Translations under genes and position numbers: made by a program
NCBI RefSeq assembly: GCF_020740535.1
Contig: NZ_CP082362.1
Coordinates: 7,499,501-7,563,500 of the forward strand
DNA from: Streptomyces profundus
Lineage (GTDB): Bacteria; Actinomycetota; Actinomycetes; Streptomycetales; Streptomycetaceae
Reading direction: 5' to 3'
DNA length: 64,000 nucleotides
Notes under the pieces: model-generated
What the model saw: only the letters and a program-made list of their open reading frames with translations
What the model was told of the DNA's origin: nothing
Databases searched by the model: none
In this document: piece after piece, positions 17,848 through 28,931 of the stretch
How the letters are laid out: each line of letters starts with the position of its first letter
How positions within the stretch are numbered: the first letter of the stretch is position 1

Positions 17848-18074
17848 GAGCCCGGCTGGCGTTACGACTGGCGTGCGGTCCCGAGTGGTCCAATGAGCCG
17901 TGGCGGTAGCGAACCCTCCGGGGTTGATGAGGAACTCCAGCCGGCCGATCAGGAAGTGCGCCGGATGTGAGATCCGATCTGCCGCGTCGCGATGCCCCCA
18001 CATACGGGACCGGTGCGGGGGCCGGTGCCTTCTTCGGGTCCATCTTCGGTGCCGCGGTCCAGGTGTGCCGGCGC

Positions 18075-18341
18075 GGTGCGAGTCGTGCCGACTACGTGCT
18101 GGAGACGGTGTTCTGGGACGCCGGCACCGCCCGGCAACTGCCGCGGCTGCTCAAGGGCCGCACCCGCGGCCCGGGGAAGGGGCCTTCCGCCCGGGACGTC
18201 TGTCCGGACACCGGCCTGGCCCGGCTGTCCTACGGCCGGGCCCGCGCCCTGCTCGACCAGCACACCGCGCACCGGCTGGGGCCTGCACGAGTACCGGCAC
18301 TCCTCCCTGACCCACCTCGGCGAGCAGGGGGCATCCGAGGG
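18075..18341 (+). pseudogene. Tyrosine recombinase (integrase) C-terminal remnant
   Basis: One frame reads [21 protein letters not shown], then a damaged segment, then [21 protein letters not shown]. After a frame shift near 18280 it continues [18 protein letters not shown]. These are successive parts of a known Streptomyces phage-type integrase group; HEYRH contributes the conserved His and Arg of the catalytic box. The segment with the nucleophilic tyrosine and the whole N-terminal half are absent. It lies about 230 bp inside the left 96-bp repeat, where an integrase of an integrated element would be expected. Confidence 0.7.
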
Positions 18342-18404
18342 GGTGGTTACGCCGGGCGTTCTTGTCGACAGGACCGTTTCACTGACCCCTGCCGCCGGAG
18401 TGGC

Positions 18405-19295
18405 TCATGTCTCGCCGGGCTGGGAGACGGGTGCGGGCGCCTGCGCGTCGGTTTGCGAGGCGGCGAGGCTGCCGAGGAGTTTGACCCGGTCTTCGGTCGG
18501 TGAGCCGGGGGCGCTGGTGTAGGTGAACATCATCCAGCCGGGATGGTCCGGCAGTTCGACGCCTTCGTAGACGAATTCGAGGTCGCCGACCGCGGGGTGG
18601 TGGATGTGCTTGGTGCCGGTGCGGTGCAGGCGGACGTCGTGGGCCGACCAGCGGCGGCTGAAGGCTTCGCTGCGGGTCGCGAGTTCCCCGATGAGGTCGG
18701 AAAGGGCCTTGTCGCGCGGGTTGCGTCCTGCGGCGGTGCGCAGGTTGGCGGCGGAGGCGTCCGCTGCGTGCTCCCACTGCGGGTAGAAGGTGCGCGCGGC
18801 GGGGCTGAGGAAGATGAACCGTGCGGTGTTGTTCCGGGTGTCCGGGTCGTCGAGCAGCGGGGCGAGCAGGGTCCGGGCGAGTGGGTTGGTGGCGAGGATG
18901 TCGGCCCGCTGGTTGACGATCCATGCGGGTGCGCCGGTGATCGCGTCGAGGAACCGCTGGAGGGAGGGGCGGACCGTCGACTGGGCGGGACGGACCCGGC
19001 GGCGGCTTGGTGAGGGGTTCGCGGCGCGGGCGAGGTCGTGCAGGTGCTCGGTCTCCGCGTCGTCCAGGCGCAGGGCGCGGGCGAGGGCGTCGAGTACTTC
19101 GGGGGAGACGCCGGCGAGGTTGCCGCGTTCCATCTTGGCGTAGTAGTCGCTGCTCATTCCGGCGAGCATGGCGACTTCCTCGCGGCGCAGGCCGGGCAGG
19201 CGGCGGCGGCCTCCGGTGACGATGCCTGCCTGCTCGGGGGTGATGCGGTCGCGTCGGGTGCGCAGGAAGTCCCGTACCTCGGCCTGGTTGTCCAT
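18405..19295 (-). CDS. XRE-family regulator with MmyB-like ligand domain
   Basis: 296 residues from the ATG at 19295. The helix-turn-helix (about 30-60) reads [24 protein letters not shown]. The remainder (about 105-270) is the MmyB-like domain: [81 protein letters not shown] and [29 protein letters not shown]. Such regulators sit next to redox genes throughout Streptomyces and bind fatty-acid-like or other ligands. It is divergent from an SDR/aldo-keto reductase operon that it probably controls. A decayed relative lies at 25.0-25.3 kb. Confidence 0.9.
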   Translation of the reverse strand: MDNQAEVRDFLRTRRDRITPEQAGIVTGGRRRLPGLRREEVAMLAGMSSDYYAKMERGNLAGVSPEVLDALARALRLDDAETEHLHDLARAANPSPSRRRVRPAQSTVRPSLQRFLDAITGAPAWIVNQRADILATNPLARTLLAPLLDDPDTRNNTARFIFLSPAARTFYPQWEHAADASAANLRTAAGRNPRDKALSDLIGELATRSEAFSRRWSAHDVRLHRTGTKHIHHPAVGDLEFVYEGVELPDHPGWMMFTYTSAPGSPTEDRVKLLGSLAASQTDAQAPAPVSQPGET

Positions 19296-19478
19296 GGCCT
19301 CCACGGTACGGCCGTGCGGGGATGCGTAGGAGTGACTGCCAGTACACGTATAAGCGGTTCCTCGTCCCGTCTGCGGGGCGGTGCTGGAATGGCCACGTCC
19401 GGGTGATCCGGACCGCCGGGCTTCGACCCCCGTCGGGCGGTCGGCCACGCAACGTGACGATGAAGGACAGGCAATACG

Positions 19479-21677
<2,199 letters not shown>

Positions 21678-21720
21678 GCCGGCCTATCGGCCGGCCACCC
21701 GCCCCTGCCAGGAGAATCCC

Positions 21721-22572
21721 GTGCAGCACGTCACCTTGAACAACGGCCTCCAGATGCCGATCCTCGGCTTCGGCGTCTTCCAGATCGACGCGGACAAGAC
21801 CGAGCAGGCCGTCACCCAGGCCCTGGAGGCCGGCTACCGGCTGCTGGACACCGCCGCCGCCTACGGCAACGAGGAAGCCGTCGGCCACGCCATCAAGAAC
21901 AGCGGCATCCCGCGCGAGGAACTCTTCGTCACCACCAAGCTGTGGGTCCAGGACGCCCCAGCCCAGGTCAACACCCGCCGCGCTCTGGAGACCTCCCTGG
22001 CCAGACTCGGCCTCGACCACGTCGACCTGTACCTGATGCACCAGCCCTACGGCGACGTCTACGGCCAGTGGCGCGCCATGGAGGCCGCCCAGCGCGAGGG
22101 CCTGACCCGGGCGATCGGCGTCGCCAACTTCTACCCCGACCGGTTGCTGGACCTGATCCTCAACAACGAGATCACCCCGCAGGTCAACCAGATCGAGACC
22201 CACCCCTTCTTCCAGCGCAACCCCGACCACACCCTGATGCGCGAGCACCGGGTGCAGCACCAGGCGTGGGGCGGCTTCGCCGAGGGCAAGAACGACCTGT
22301 TCACCAACGCCGTCCTCGCCGGCATCGGCGAGGCGCACGGCAAGTCGGTCGCCCAGGTCGTACTGCGCTGGCTGATCCAGAGCGACATCGTCACCATCCC
22401 CAAGTCCGTCAACCCCGACCGGATGGCGCAGAACATCGACGTCTTCGACTTCCAGCTCACCGAGGACCAGACGACGCAGATCGCCGCCCTCGACACCGGC
22501 ACGACCCTGTTCTTCGACCACCACGACCCCGAGATGGTCGCCTGGCTCAGCAAGCGCCGCCTCGACGGTTGA
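21721..22572 (+). CDS. Aldo/keto reductase (2,5-diketogluconate-reductase-like)
   Basis: 283 residues from a GTG at 21721 behind AGGAGA. The catalytic elements are Asp and Tyr in [15 protein letters not shown], Lys in FVTTKLWV and His in [34 protein letters not shown] and [19 protein letters not shown] are typical of the AKR5 group. It closes the operon that starts with the SDR; the 43-bp gap from the CMD gene suggests co-transcription. The physiological substrate is unknown. Confidence 0.92.
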   Translation: MQHVTLNNGLQMPILGFGVFQIDADKTEQAVTQALEAGYRLLDTAAAYGNEEAVGHAIKNSGIPREELFVTTKLWVQDAPAQVNTRRALETSLARLGLDHVDLYLMHQPYGDVYGQWRAMEAAQREGLTRAIGVANFYPDRLLDLILNNEITPQVNQIETHPFFQRNPDHTLMREHRVQHQAWGGFAEGKNDLFTNAVLAGIGEAHGKSVAQVVLRWLIQSDIVTIPKSVNPDRMAQNIDVFDFQLTEDQTTQIAALDTGTTLFFDHHDPEMVAWLSKRRLDG

Positions 22573-22720
22573 TCTGCGGCACCATCCGGTTTTGGCCCGG
22601 CGCGTGTGCCGTGGCGGGGAGCGGGTGTTGAACTGCACCAAGGCGTTGAGGACCAGGCCGAGCGCGCGCGCCGACCGCAGCGCGCACAGCCTGAGGCCAG
22701 CAGCACAGTAGTGAGGATCC
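22573..22720 (-). pseudogene. Tn3-family transposase C-terminal scrap
   Basis: The minus strand reads ALGLVLNALVQFNTR in one frame. This is the motif close to the C-terminus of Tn3-family transposases (L-G-x-V-L-N-A-x-V-x-x-N-T). The surrounding residues do not extend the match well and no terminal inverted repeats were identified. It is a short remnant at the boundary between the oxidoreductase operon and the SLATT gene. Confidence 0.45.
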
Positions 22721-22879
22721 AGCCAGCGGGAGCATCTTTGCGTCAATCCTGCCGAACAGGAGCCGCTGCCCCGCCACTCGCGTTACAACAAGATGCTGAG
22801 AGGCCCTCGTGATCAGTGAGGACCTTGGACCAGGGCGGTTCTGACCGCCAGTCCGTTCGGCCATGGGGGAAGCCCGCAC

Positions 22880-23722
22880 GTGCCCCAGTCCGGCCTCGAC
22901 TCAAACGACCCCATCGCCGACCTGATAGCCCACCGGCGCGCCATTGCCGACCTGAAGCGTCAGATCAGGCGCACTCGCATGATCGGTGCCGCCACGCTCA
23001 TTCTATGCGTCGGCGTCCCACTGCTGCTGCTCTTCCTCGTCGGCATGACCGCCTTTACCTGGCGTCGCTTCGACATGATGCCCATCAACATCTTCGGCGT
23101 CATCGTTTCTATCGCCCTTGGTGCTGGGTGTGCCATCTTCGTCGAACAATTCGATACCAAGCAGCCACAGTTCACAGATGAGAAGGGGCGGCTCTGTCAG
23201 CGAGCCAAGTCGGTTGTGGAGCTGAGACTCGATCTCGAACTGGCCGATGAGGCACGAATCCTTGCTGCCTCGAAGGCCACTCGCGCCGCTTTCGAGCGAC
23301 AGTACTCCTACCGGGAGGCGATCCCTCGGGAGATCGACCGGCTGCGCGCCGAGAGCACGACCTACCGCCGCCGACACAACTGGCTCCAGTGGGCGCTGAT
23401 TCTGTGCTCCGCCGCCATCCCCGCCGTCACCGCCCTGTACGACCCCCCACAGCCTGGCAAGGGAATTCTCATCGGCCTCGGCACCGCCGTCTCCGTCATC
23501 ACCTCGGTGATGGGCTACTTCAAGTTCAAGGAGCGCGGCTTCAATCTCCAGCAGACCGCCGACGCCATCGAGCAGCACACCACCGCACTCGATTGGCCAA
23601 AGACCACGGCAGGGCGCCGTGGAACGCACCGCGTGCCCTGGTCCACCGGCTGGAGTGGCAGGCCGACGAAACGTGCCACCCCTTGTCCTACTCCTGGTCA
23701 GACTTGTTGCGCCGAACCGTGA
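22880..23722 (+). CDS. SLATT/DUF4231-like four-helix membrane protein
   Basis: 280 residues from a GTG at 22880. Predicted membrane helices lie at about 35-59, 68-88, 168-187 and 195-214. The second pair, with YRRRHNWLQ before it and YFKFKERGFNLQQTADAIE after it, matches the SLATT/DUF4231 signature (two helices, then a F-K-F-x-E-R-x box and a helix). An amphipathic region (100-165) connects the pairs. SLATT proteins are predicted membrane-pore effectors in bacterial conflict systems. After about residue 238 the C-terminus looks out of frame (RRGTHRVPW), while the next frame continues to 23784 with ALVHRLEWQADE, so a late frameshift is possible. A HEPN-motif gene follows 278 bp downstream. Confidence 0.75.
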   Translation: MPQSGLDSNDPIADLIAHRRAIADLKRQIRRTRMIGAATLILCVGVPLLLLFLVGMTAFTWRRFDMMPINIFGVIVSIALGAGCAIFVEQFDTKQPQFTDEKGRLCQRAKSVVELRLDLELADEARILAASKATRAAFERQYSYREAIPREIDRLRAESTTYRRRHNWLQWALILCSAAIPAVTALYDPPQPGKGILIGLGTAVSVITSVMGYFKFKERGFNLQQTADAIEQHTTALDWPKTTAGRRGTHRVPWSTGWSGRPTKRATPCPTPGQTCCAEP

Positions 23723-23999
23723 TCGAGGACCAGACCGAGGTGTATGGCGTCGTCGAGTACATGATCGAGTCGAGGTGCCGTTAGATCGCCCGCGTCCTGA
23801 CTGTTGACCGGCTGCCTGACGTGCCCCTCTGGCCGGCCGGGTCTAGGAACGCTCTCGGGGAGTATCGGAACCAGTTCTGCCCGTAGGGGAGCCGAGGGCT
23901 TCGATCATGAGGCGGCCGGCGGGGAGGTTGGTCTGAAGTCGTCCTCCAGAATGGTCACTAAGGCCGCAGGCACCTCGCGGACATGGCCAAGGAGAGACG

Positions 24000-24734
24000 T
24001 TGTCGAGACTGACCCTCGTCGAGCTGAGCGACCTTCCCCGCAAGCCCCACGGCTGCCCACCGGAGGTCCAGCGAAGCTGGGCTCGGTTGGTGGCCACCCA
24101 TAAGTCCGTGGCAGGGCTGTTCACCACCCTCAACGAGTTGCGCGCTGGTCAGGACGACATGCGCGGCGCCGTCTCCGAGACCCACCGTGACCAGGCCCGA
24201 GCCGCCATCGTCTTCACCGCGGCCGGTATCGATGCCTGTCTGCGCACCCTGCTGCGAGATTCCCTGCACACCCTACTCTCCACGGCCGGCGACGCACATG
24301 GCGCCTTCGTCGCCCATTTCATGGCCAACCGCCTCGCAGGCGACATGACTACGGCCACCAAGCAGGCCGTCGTCGACATCGACCCGCGCTCCGCTCTGAT
24401 CGATCTTTACGTTAAGGACCTGGCCGGCTCCAGTATCCAGGGTGGTGTCGACCTCGTTCGCTGCCGCAACGCCCTCGGCTTGAAGCAGGAGTCCGCCCTC
24501 GACGATCAGATACTCAAGAGCCACCAGCCGTTCTTCAACGCCCGACACCAGGTCGTCCACGAACTCGACCTTGTCGACCCCTCTGGCCGGGGCACCCGCG
24601 GGCGCAGGCACCGCGACCTCGCAGCCGTCGGCGATCAGTGCGACGGCGCACTGCAACTGCTGCACGCCTTCATCGCGCCCACCGCCCGCACCGTGAAGAG
24701 CGCACGCCGCGCAATGGGGTTGAACACCCCATGA
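24000..24734 (+). CDS. HEPN-motif protein, candidate ribonuclease
   Basis: 244 residues from a TTG at 24000 behind AAGGAG. The protein is mostly alpha-helical with no membrane segment. Near residues 180-190 it has NARHQVVHELD, which fits the R-x4-H motif of HEPN ribonucleases (Arg182, His187), placed after helices FTAAGIDACLRTLLRDSL and GVDLVRCRNALG as in HEPN folds of the apyrimidinic/RiboL-PSP type. I recognise no closer family. It follows the SLATT-like gene on the same strand within the repeat-flanked segment, so the two may form one effector system. The HEPN assignment rests on motif and helical pattern only. Confidence 0.55.
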   Translation: MSRLTLVELSDLPRKPHGCPPEVQRSWARLVATHKSVAGLFTTLNELRAGQDDMRGAVSETHRDQARAAIVFTAAGIDACLRTLLRDSLHTLLSTAGDAHGAFVAHFMANRLAGDMTTATKQAVVDIDPRSALIDLYVKDLAGSSIQGGVDLVRCRNALGLKQESALDDQILKSHQPFFNARHQVVHELDLVDPSGRGTRGRRHRDLAAVGDQCDGALQLLHAFIAPTARTVKSARRAMGLNTP

Positions 24735-25021
24735 ACGCACCGGCCCCGCAGCACAGCCACACCCTCGGGAAGTACCCGACCAGAAATCAGCGGTGGCGGC
24801 TGACCTGGATCGCTGCTTCGGGGAATCGGTACAGCGGTCAGCGGTGAGAACGATCTTGGTCAGGGCGTGAGGGCACTGACGCGGTTCTCGTACTCTCGGC
24901 GGGCCTTGCGCCGGGCCGGGGCTGCGGGAAGGCCCCGGCCGCCGTCGAGTGGCCGGCAGCGGGCGAGGACTTGGCGGCGTACGGCGGGGGGCTGACGCGC
25001 GGGGTGTAGTCCTGACCTCGC
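24735..25021. other. Gap between HEPN gene and regulator remnant
   Basis: About 290 bp with no convincing gene. The minus strand up to about 24870 may carry the degraded 3' part of the MmyB-like pseudogene (arginine- and proline-rich translation, no recognisable motif). Confidence 0.35.
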
Positions 25022-25330
25022 CGTAATCGTCAGCTCGCCGACCAGTTCGGCGGTCCGGGCATTGTCCGGGTGGCGGCCGGCGTGCAGACGCAGGACCGCG
25101 GCCATCTCCGCCGTGGTCCGTTCCCAGGTCGCATACAGCTCGCGGGCCTCGGAGGTCAGGACGATCCACCGGGTGAGGTTGTTCTCCCGGTAGGGCATGG
25201 CGTCGAGTCGGCGATCAAAACCCGGCACAGCTGTTTGGTGGCCAGGACATCGCCATGCCTTCCCGGGATGAACGCTGCATGATCGTTGAAGGAGTCCAGG
25301 AACCGCAGGAGTCCGGGCCGGGCGCGTTGC
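25022..25330 (-). pseudogene. MmyB-like XRE regulator remnant
   Basis: Minus-strand translation in one frame gives RPGLLRFLDSFNDHAAFIPG and GDVLATKQLCRVLIAD. After a shift near 25215 another frame gives LDAMPYRENNLTRWIVLTSE, YATWERTTAEMAAVLRLHAG and LVGELTI. These are consecutive blocks of the MmyB-like ligand domain seen intact in the regulator at 18.4-19.3 kb. The helix-turn-helix and the C-terminal beta part are missing or unrecognisable. The gene is dead and sits just inside the right 96-bp repeat. Confidence 0.7.
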
Positions 25331-25663
25331 ACCACGGGTGCGGTGCGCCGAGCGGGGCAGCCGGGGCGTGCTCGACCCGGCCCAACTCACCCACCTCAAA
25401 CGCCGGCAGCTGGTGCCCCCAGGAGCCACCCGCCGCCTCCTCAGCAAGGCCGCCATCCGCCTCCAGCAAGCAGCACAACACGAAGCGATCACCCGCACGA
25501 TCGCCGCCGGTCCCCTCATCGACCACCTCGGGCAACAACCCCGACCCCACACCGACCACATCACCACCGACCCGCCGACCACCCCGTCGCGGTATCTCCA
25601 CCCCGACCGCCGGTCGATCACGGAGGCCAGGACCGCGCTCAGCGCTCATCTCGCGGTGGGGCG

Positions 25664-25759
25664 GGACCCCGCTGCTCCCCAGGACCGGAACGCGGGGGCA
25701 TCTCCGGGTGGTGCGGTGATCCTTGATCGGGAATGGCGAAAGGCCCACTGAGCTGGGAG
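25664..25759. repeat. 96-bp direct repeat, right copy
   Basis: Matches 17735-17830 at 94 of 96 positions, same orientation, 7,929 bp apart. Its right end lies 32 bp from the 3' end of the tRNA-Pro gene. The frame through it ends ILDREWRKAH plus a stop and is open leftward to about 25338, but that upstream part is not recognised. Confidence 0.85.
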
Positions 25760-25775
25760 AACACCCCTCGCTCAG
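25748..25775 (-). terminator. Stem-loop downstream of tRNA-Pro
   Basis: CTGAGC (25748-25753) pairs with GCTCAG (25770-25775) over a partly paired interior. It lies 17 bp beyond the tRNA 3' end on the tRNA's strand, so it may terminate tRNA transcription. It is the counterpart of the stronger hairpin at 17818-17847. Confidence 0.4.
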
Positions 25776-25791
25776 CGAGCCTTCAGCACCG

Positions 25792-25865
<74 letters not shown>

Positions 25866-26210
25866 GTGCCCGTCTGATCTGGGGCTTTGCCCTCGATCAC
25901 CGCGCAGCAGAACTCTACCGCATCGACGAGGGTGCTTGCTCACGTCGCCGATGGCGGCCCCCGGGGCGGGAGGTGGTCGCCGGCAAGGAGCGCCGCGCCC
26001 AGCCAGGAGGGCGGGCGCACCGCGCTGGAGCGTCAGCCGGCTGAGCCAGGCGTCCGGATCGGCGAGGTGGTCCACGGTCCGTGGCCGCCACCGCGCCTTC
26101 GAGTGCGCGGCCGTGGGCAGCCGTTGACCGGGAACGGGGCACCACGTAGCTTTCCCGCGTTGATCGGATACCGGCTCGTGGGCGGGCCGGCGGGGACGAA
26201 AGGGCTGGCC
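25866..26210. other. Intergenic region before esterase gene
   Basis: About 345 bp between the tRNA 5' end and the esterase start. It should hold the tRNA promoter (minus strand) and the esterase promoter. I see no additional gene that I would defend. Confidence 0.4.
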
Positions 26211-27194
26211 ATGGCGCTGACCGATCTGCCGTTGGAGGAGCTGGGCCGTTATGACTCGGGGGTGGCCGCGCCGGCCGACTTCGCGGAGTTCTGGTCCGGG
26301 ACGCTGGACGAGGCGCGGGCGGCGGGCGCCGGGCGGGAGGCCGAGTACCGGCCGGTGAGCCCGGTGCGGCTCTCCTCGGTCGACGTCTTCGACGTGCGGT
26401 TCCCCGGTTGGGGCGGCCAGCCGGTGGCGGCGTGGCTGCTGCTGCCGCGCGGCGTGCGCGGGCCGCTGCCGACGGTGGTCGGCTTCCAGGGGTACAGCGG
26501 GGGACGCGGCCTCTATCTGGAGCGTCTGCTGTGGGCGTCCGCCGGGTACGCCCAACTCGTGGTCGACAGCCGTGGGCAGGGCCATGACACTCCCGATCCC
26601 GATCCCGGGGCGGGCGCCCAGTGGTTCGGCGGGTTCATGACGCGGGGGATAGCCAGCCGGGAGAGCTACTACTTCCGGCGGTTGATGACGGACTGCGTGC
26701 GCGCGGTGGACGCGGTGCGCGCGCATCCGGCGGTCGATCCCGAGCGGGTGATCGTGGAGGGCGGCAGCCAGGGGGGCGGGCTGGCGCTGGCCACCGCCGG
26801 ACTGGCCGGTGACGCGGTGGCCGCCGCGCTGGTGGATGTGCCGTTCCTGTGCCACTACCGGCGCGGCTCCGATATCGCGGGCGAGGGCCCCTACCGGGAG
26901 CTGGTGACCTATCTGGGCAGCCATCAACGGGTCGCGCCCGCCCGGGTGTTCGACGTGCTCAACTACTTCGACGGACAGCACTTCGCGGCCCGGGCGACCG
27001 CCCCCGCGCTGTTCAGCGTGGGCCTGATGGACCCGGTCTGCCCGCCGTCCACCGTCTATGCCGCCTACAACCGGTACGCGGGGGAGAGGGACATCACCGT
27101 GTGGGAGTTCGGGGACCACGGGGGCGGCCGGGCCTCGCAGTCCCTGGTCCGTCTCGACTGGCTGGCCGAACGGGGGCTTGGTGGCGCGCGCTGA
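26211..27194 (+). CDS. Acetyl xylan esterase / cephalosporin-C deacetylase family hydrolase
   Basis: 327 residues from the ATG at 26211. It matches AXE1-family alpha/beta hydrolases along its length: MALTDLPLEELGRYDS at the start, VVGFQGYSGGRG as oxyanion-loop region, DSRGQGHDTPDPDPG, the nucleophile elbow GGSQGG with Ser186, Asp274 in GLMDPVCPPSTVYAAYN, and His303 in FGDHGGG. The reaction is removal of acetyl groups from acetylated xylo-oligosaccharides or related esters, in the cytoplasm because there is no signal peptide. The next genes encode a solute importer, and a xylose-catabolic locus lies 18 kb away, which fits use of imported acetylated sugars. Confidence 0.9.
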   Translation: MALTDLPLEELGRYDSGVAAPADFAEFWSGTLDEARAAGAGREAEYRPVSPVRLSSVDVFDVRFPGWGGQPVAAWLLLPRGVRGPLPTVVGFQGYSGGRGLYLERLLWASAGYAQLVVDSRGQGHDTPDPDPGAGAQWFGGFMTRGIASRESYYFRRLMTDCVRAVDAVRAHPAVDPERVIVEGGSQGGGLALATAGLAGDAVAAALVDVPFLCHYRRGSDIAGEGPYRELVTYLGSHQRVAPARVFDVLNYFDGQHFAARATAPALFSVGLMDPVCPPSTVYAAYNRYAGERDITVWEFGDHGGGRASQSLVRLDWLAERGLGGAR

Positions 27195-27275
27195 GCGTGC
27201 CGGGCGTAGCCGCTGATCAGGGACCGGACAGCTCTGGACAAGCCCACCCGAGCACCTGTTTTAATGACGTCCTAG

Positions 27276-27292
27276 TTGCGAAGGTATTGCAA
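27276..27292. promoter_or_regulatory. Dyad in importer promoter region
   Basis: TTGC and GCAA flank nine bases in an unusually AT-rich stretch about 30-50 bp upstream of the importer's first gene. Candidate promoter or operator for the five-gene ABC importer; weak evidence. Confidence 0.3.
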
Positions 27293-27323
27293 TAACACAG
27301 GGCGATCAGCAGGGGTGTGGGTG

Positions 27324-28931
27324 ATGACGGTCCGCAGGCGGTACGGCGGCGGTGTCGTGGCGACGGCGGTGGCCGCCGTGGTGGCCACCGCCGGGTGCTC
27401 GGCGCCCAGCGACGACGACGGCGACGGGGGCGGCGGAGGCGGTGGCCAGGACAGCGTGGTGATCGGCATAGCCAACGAGCCCGAGACGCTCAGCCCGCTC
27501 CTCGGCTACGGCAAGGACGGCAACTCCAAGATCTTCGACGGCCTGCTGCGCCACGACGACGAACTCGGTCTCGAACCGGCGCTGGCCACCGAGCTGCCCG
27601 AGATCAGCGAGGACGGCCTCACCTACCGCTACACGCTGCGGGAGGGGGTGGCCTTCAGCGACGGGGAGCCGTTCACCTCCGCCGATGTGGTCTTCACCTA
27701 CGAGGCCATCCTGGACGAGGGCACCAACAACCCCGCCAAGGGCGAACTGGACGCGATCGAGAGCGTGGTGGCGGACGGTGAGCTGGGCGTGGTGTTCACC
27801 CTGGAGTACCCGTACGCGCCCTTCGCCGAGCGCACCGTGCTTCCCATCGCCTCCGCGGCGGCCGTCGGCGACCAGGATGTGAACACGGGTGCCTACAACA
27901 CCGAACCGGTCGGCACCGGGCCCTATGTGCTCACCGACTGGTCCCCGGGCGAGCGGATCTCGCTCACCGCCAACGCGGACTACTGGGGCGGTGAGCCCGA
28001 GGTCAAGCGGGTCACGATGGCCGTGATCCCGGACGACGACGTGCGCGCCACCCGGCTGCGCTCCGGCGACCTGGACGCGGCCGTGCTGCCGCCCAACCTC
28101 GCCGAGGGCTTCGCCGACGAGGGCGGGATGATCACCGTCAACGCGGAGAGCGCCGACTTCCGGGCGGTCACCCTCCCCTCGGACAACCCGGTCGCCGGCG
28201 ACCAGGCCGTGCGCCAGGCGCTCGACCTCGCCGTCAACCGCGAACTGATGGTGGAGAGCATCCTGTTGGACGCGGGGCACCCCGCCTACAACGCGATCCC
28301 CACCGCCAGCCCCTGGTTCGCCGAAGGCACCGAGCGGGAGTTCGACCCCGAGGAGGCCGGCCGCATCCTGGACGAGGCGGGCTGGACGCTGGACGGCGGG
28401 GACACCAGGGCCAGGGACGGCGAGCGCGCCGCGTTCACCCTCTGGTACCCGGCCGGCGACCGGCTGCGGCAGGAGCACGCCCTGGCCTACGCGTCGGATG
28501 CCAAGGACATCGGCATCGACATCACCGTGGAGTCCGGCTCCTGGGAGATCATCGAGGGCCGACTCGCCGAGGACGCCGTGCTCTCCGGCGGCGGCGACCC
28601 GGCCGACCCCGACTTCCAGCTCTACACCCTGCTCTACTCCGAGCTGGCCGGAAACGGCTACAACAACATGGCCCACTACCGGAACCCGGCCGTGGACGAG
28701 CAGTTGGACGCCGGCCGGCGCAGCGGCGACCAGGCCGAGCGCGAGGCCGCCTACGAGGCCGTGCAGCGCGAGTTGGCCGAGGACCCGGGCTACACCTTCC
28801 TCACCCATATCGACCACGTCTATGTGATGGCCGACGCCTGGGACGGCGTGACCACCCAGGTCGAGCCGCACGACCACGGCCTGGGGCACGGCCCTTGGTG
28901 GAACGTGGAGGAGTGGCGGGTCCGTTCGTGA
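27324..28931 (+). CDS. ABC transporter substrate-binding lipoprotein, family 5
   Basis: 535 residues from the ATG at 27324 (a GTG at 27315 is possible). The N-terminus is a lipoprotein signal: RRR, a hydrophobic stretch, and lipobox ATAGC with Cys25, then a glycine/aspartate-rich linker. The mature part follows SBP_bac_5: NEPETLSPLLGYGKDGNSKIFDGLL, LREGVAFSDGEPFTSADVVFTYEAI, GTGPYVLTDWSPGERISLTAN, AVRQALDLAVNRE, and IDHVYVMAD near the end. It would deliver peptides, nickel or oligosaccharides to the two permeases encoded next. Its stop codon overlaps the next start. Confidence 0.93.
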   Translation: MTVRRRYGGGVVATAVAAVVATAGCSAPSDDDGDGGGGGGGQDSVVIGIANEPETLSPLLGYGKDGNSKIFDGLLRHDDELGLEPALATELPEISEDGLTYRYTLREGVAFSDGEPFTSADVVFTYEAILDEGTNNPAKGELDAIESVVADGELGVVFTLEYPYAPFAERTVLPIASAAAVGDQDVNTGAYNTEPVGTGPYVLTDWSPGERISLTANADYWGGEPEVKRVTMAVIPDDDVRATRLRSGDLDAAVLPPNLAEGFADEGGMITVNAESADFRAVTLPSDNPVAGDQAVRQALDLAVNRELMVESILLDAGHPAYNAIPTASPWFAEGTEREFDPEEAGRILDEAGWTLDGGDTRARDGERAAFTLWYPAGDRLRQEHALAYASDAKDIGIDITVESGSWEIIEGRLAEDAVLSGGGDPADPDFQLYTLLYSELAGNGYNNMAHYRNPAVDEQLDAGRRSGDQAEREAAYEAVQRELAEDPGYTFLTHIDHVYVMADAWDGVTTQVEPHDHGLGHGPWWNVEEWRVRS

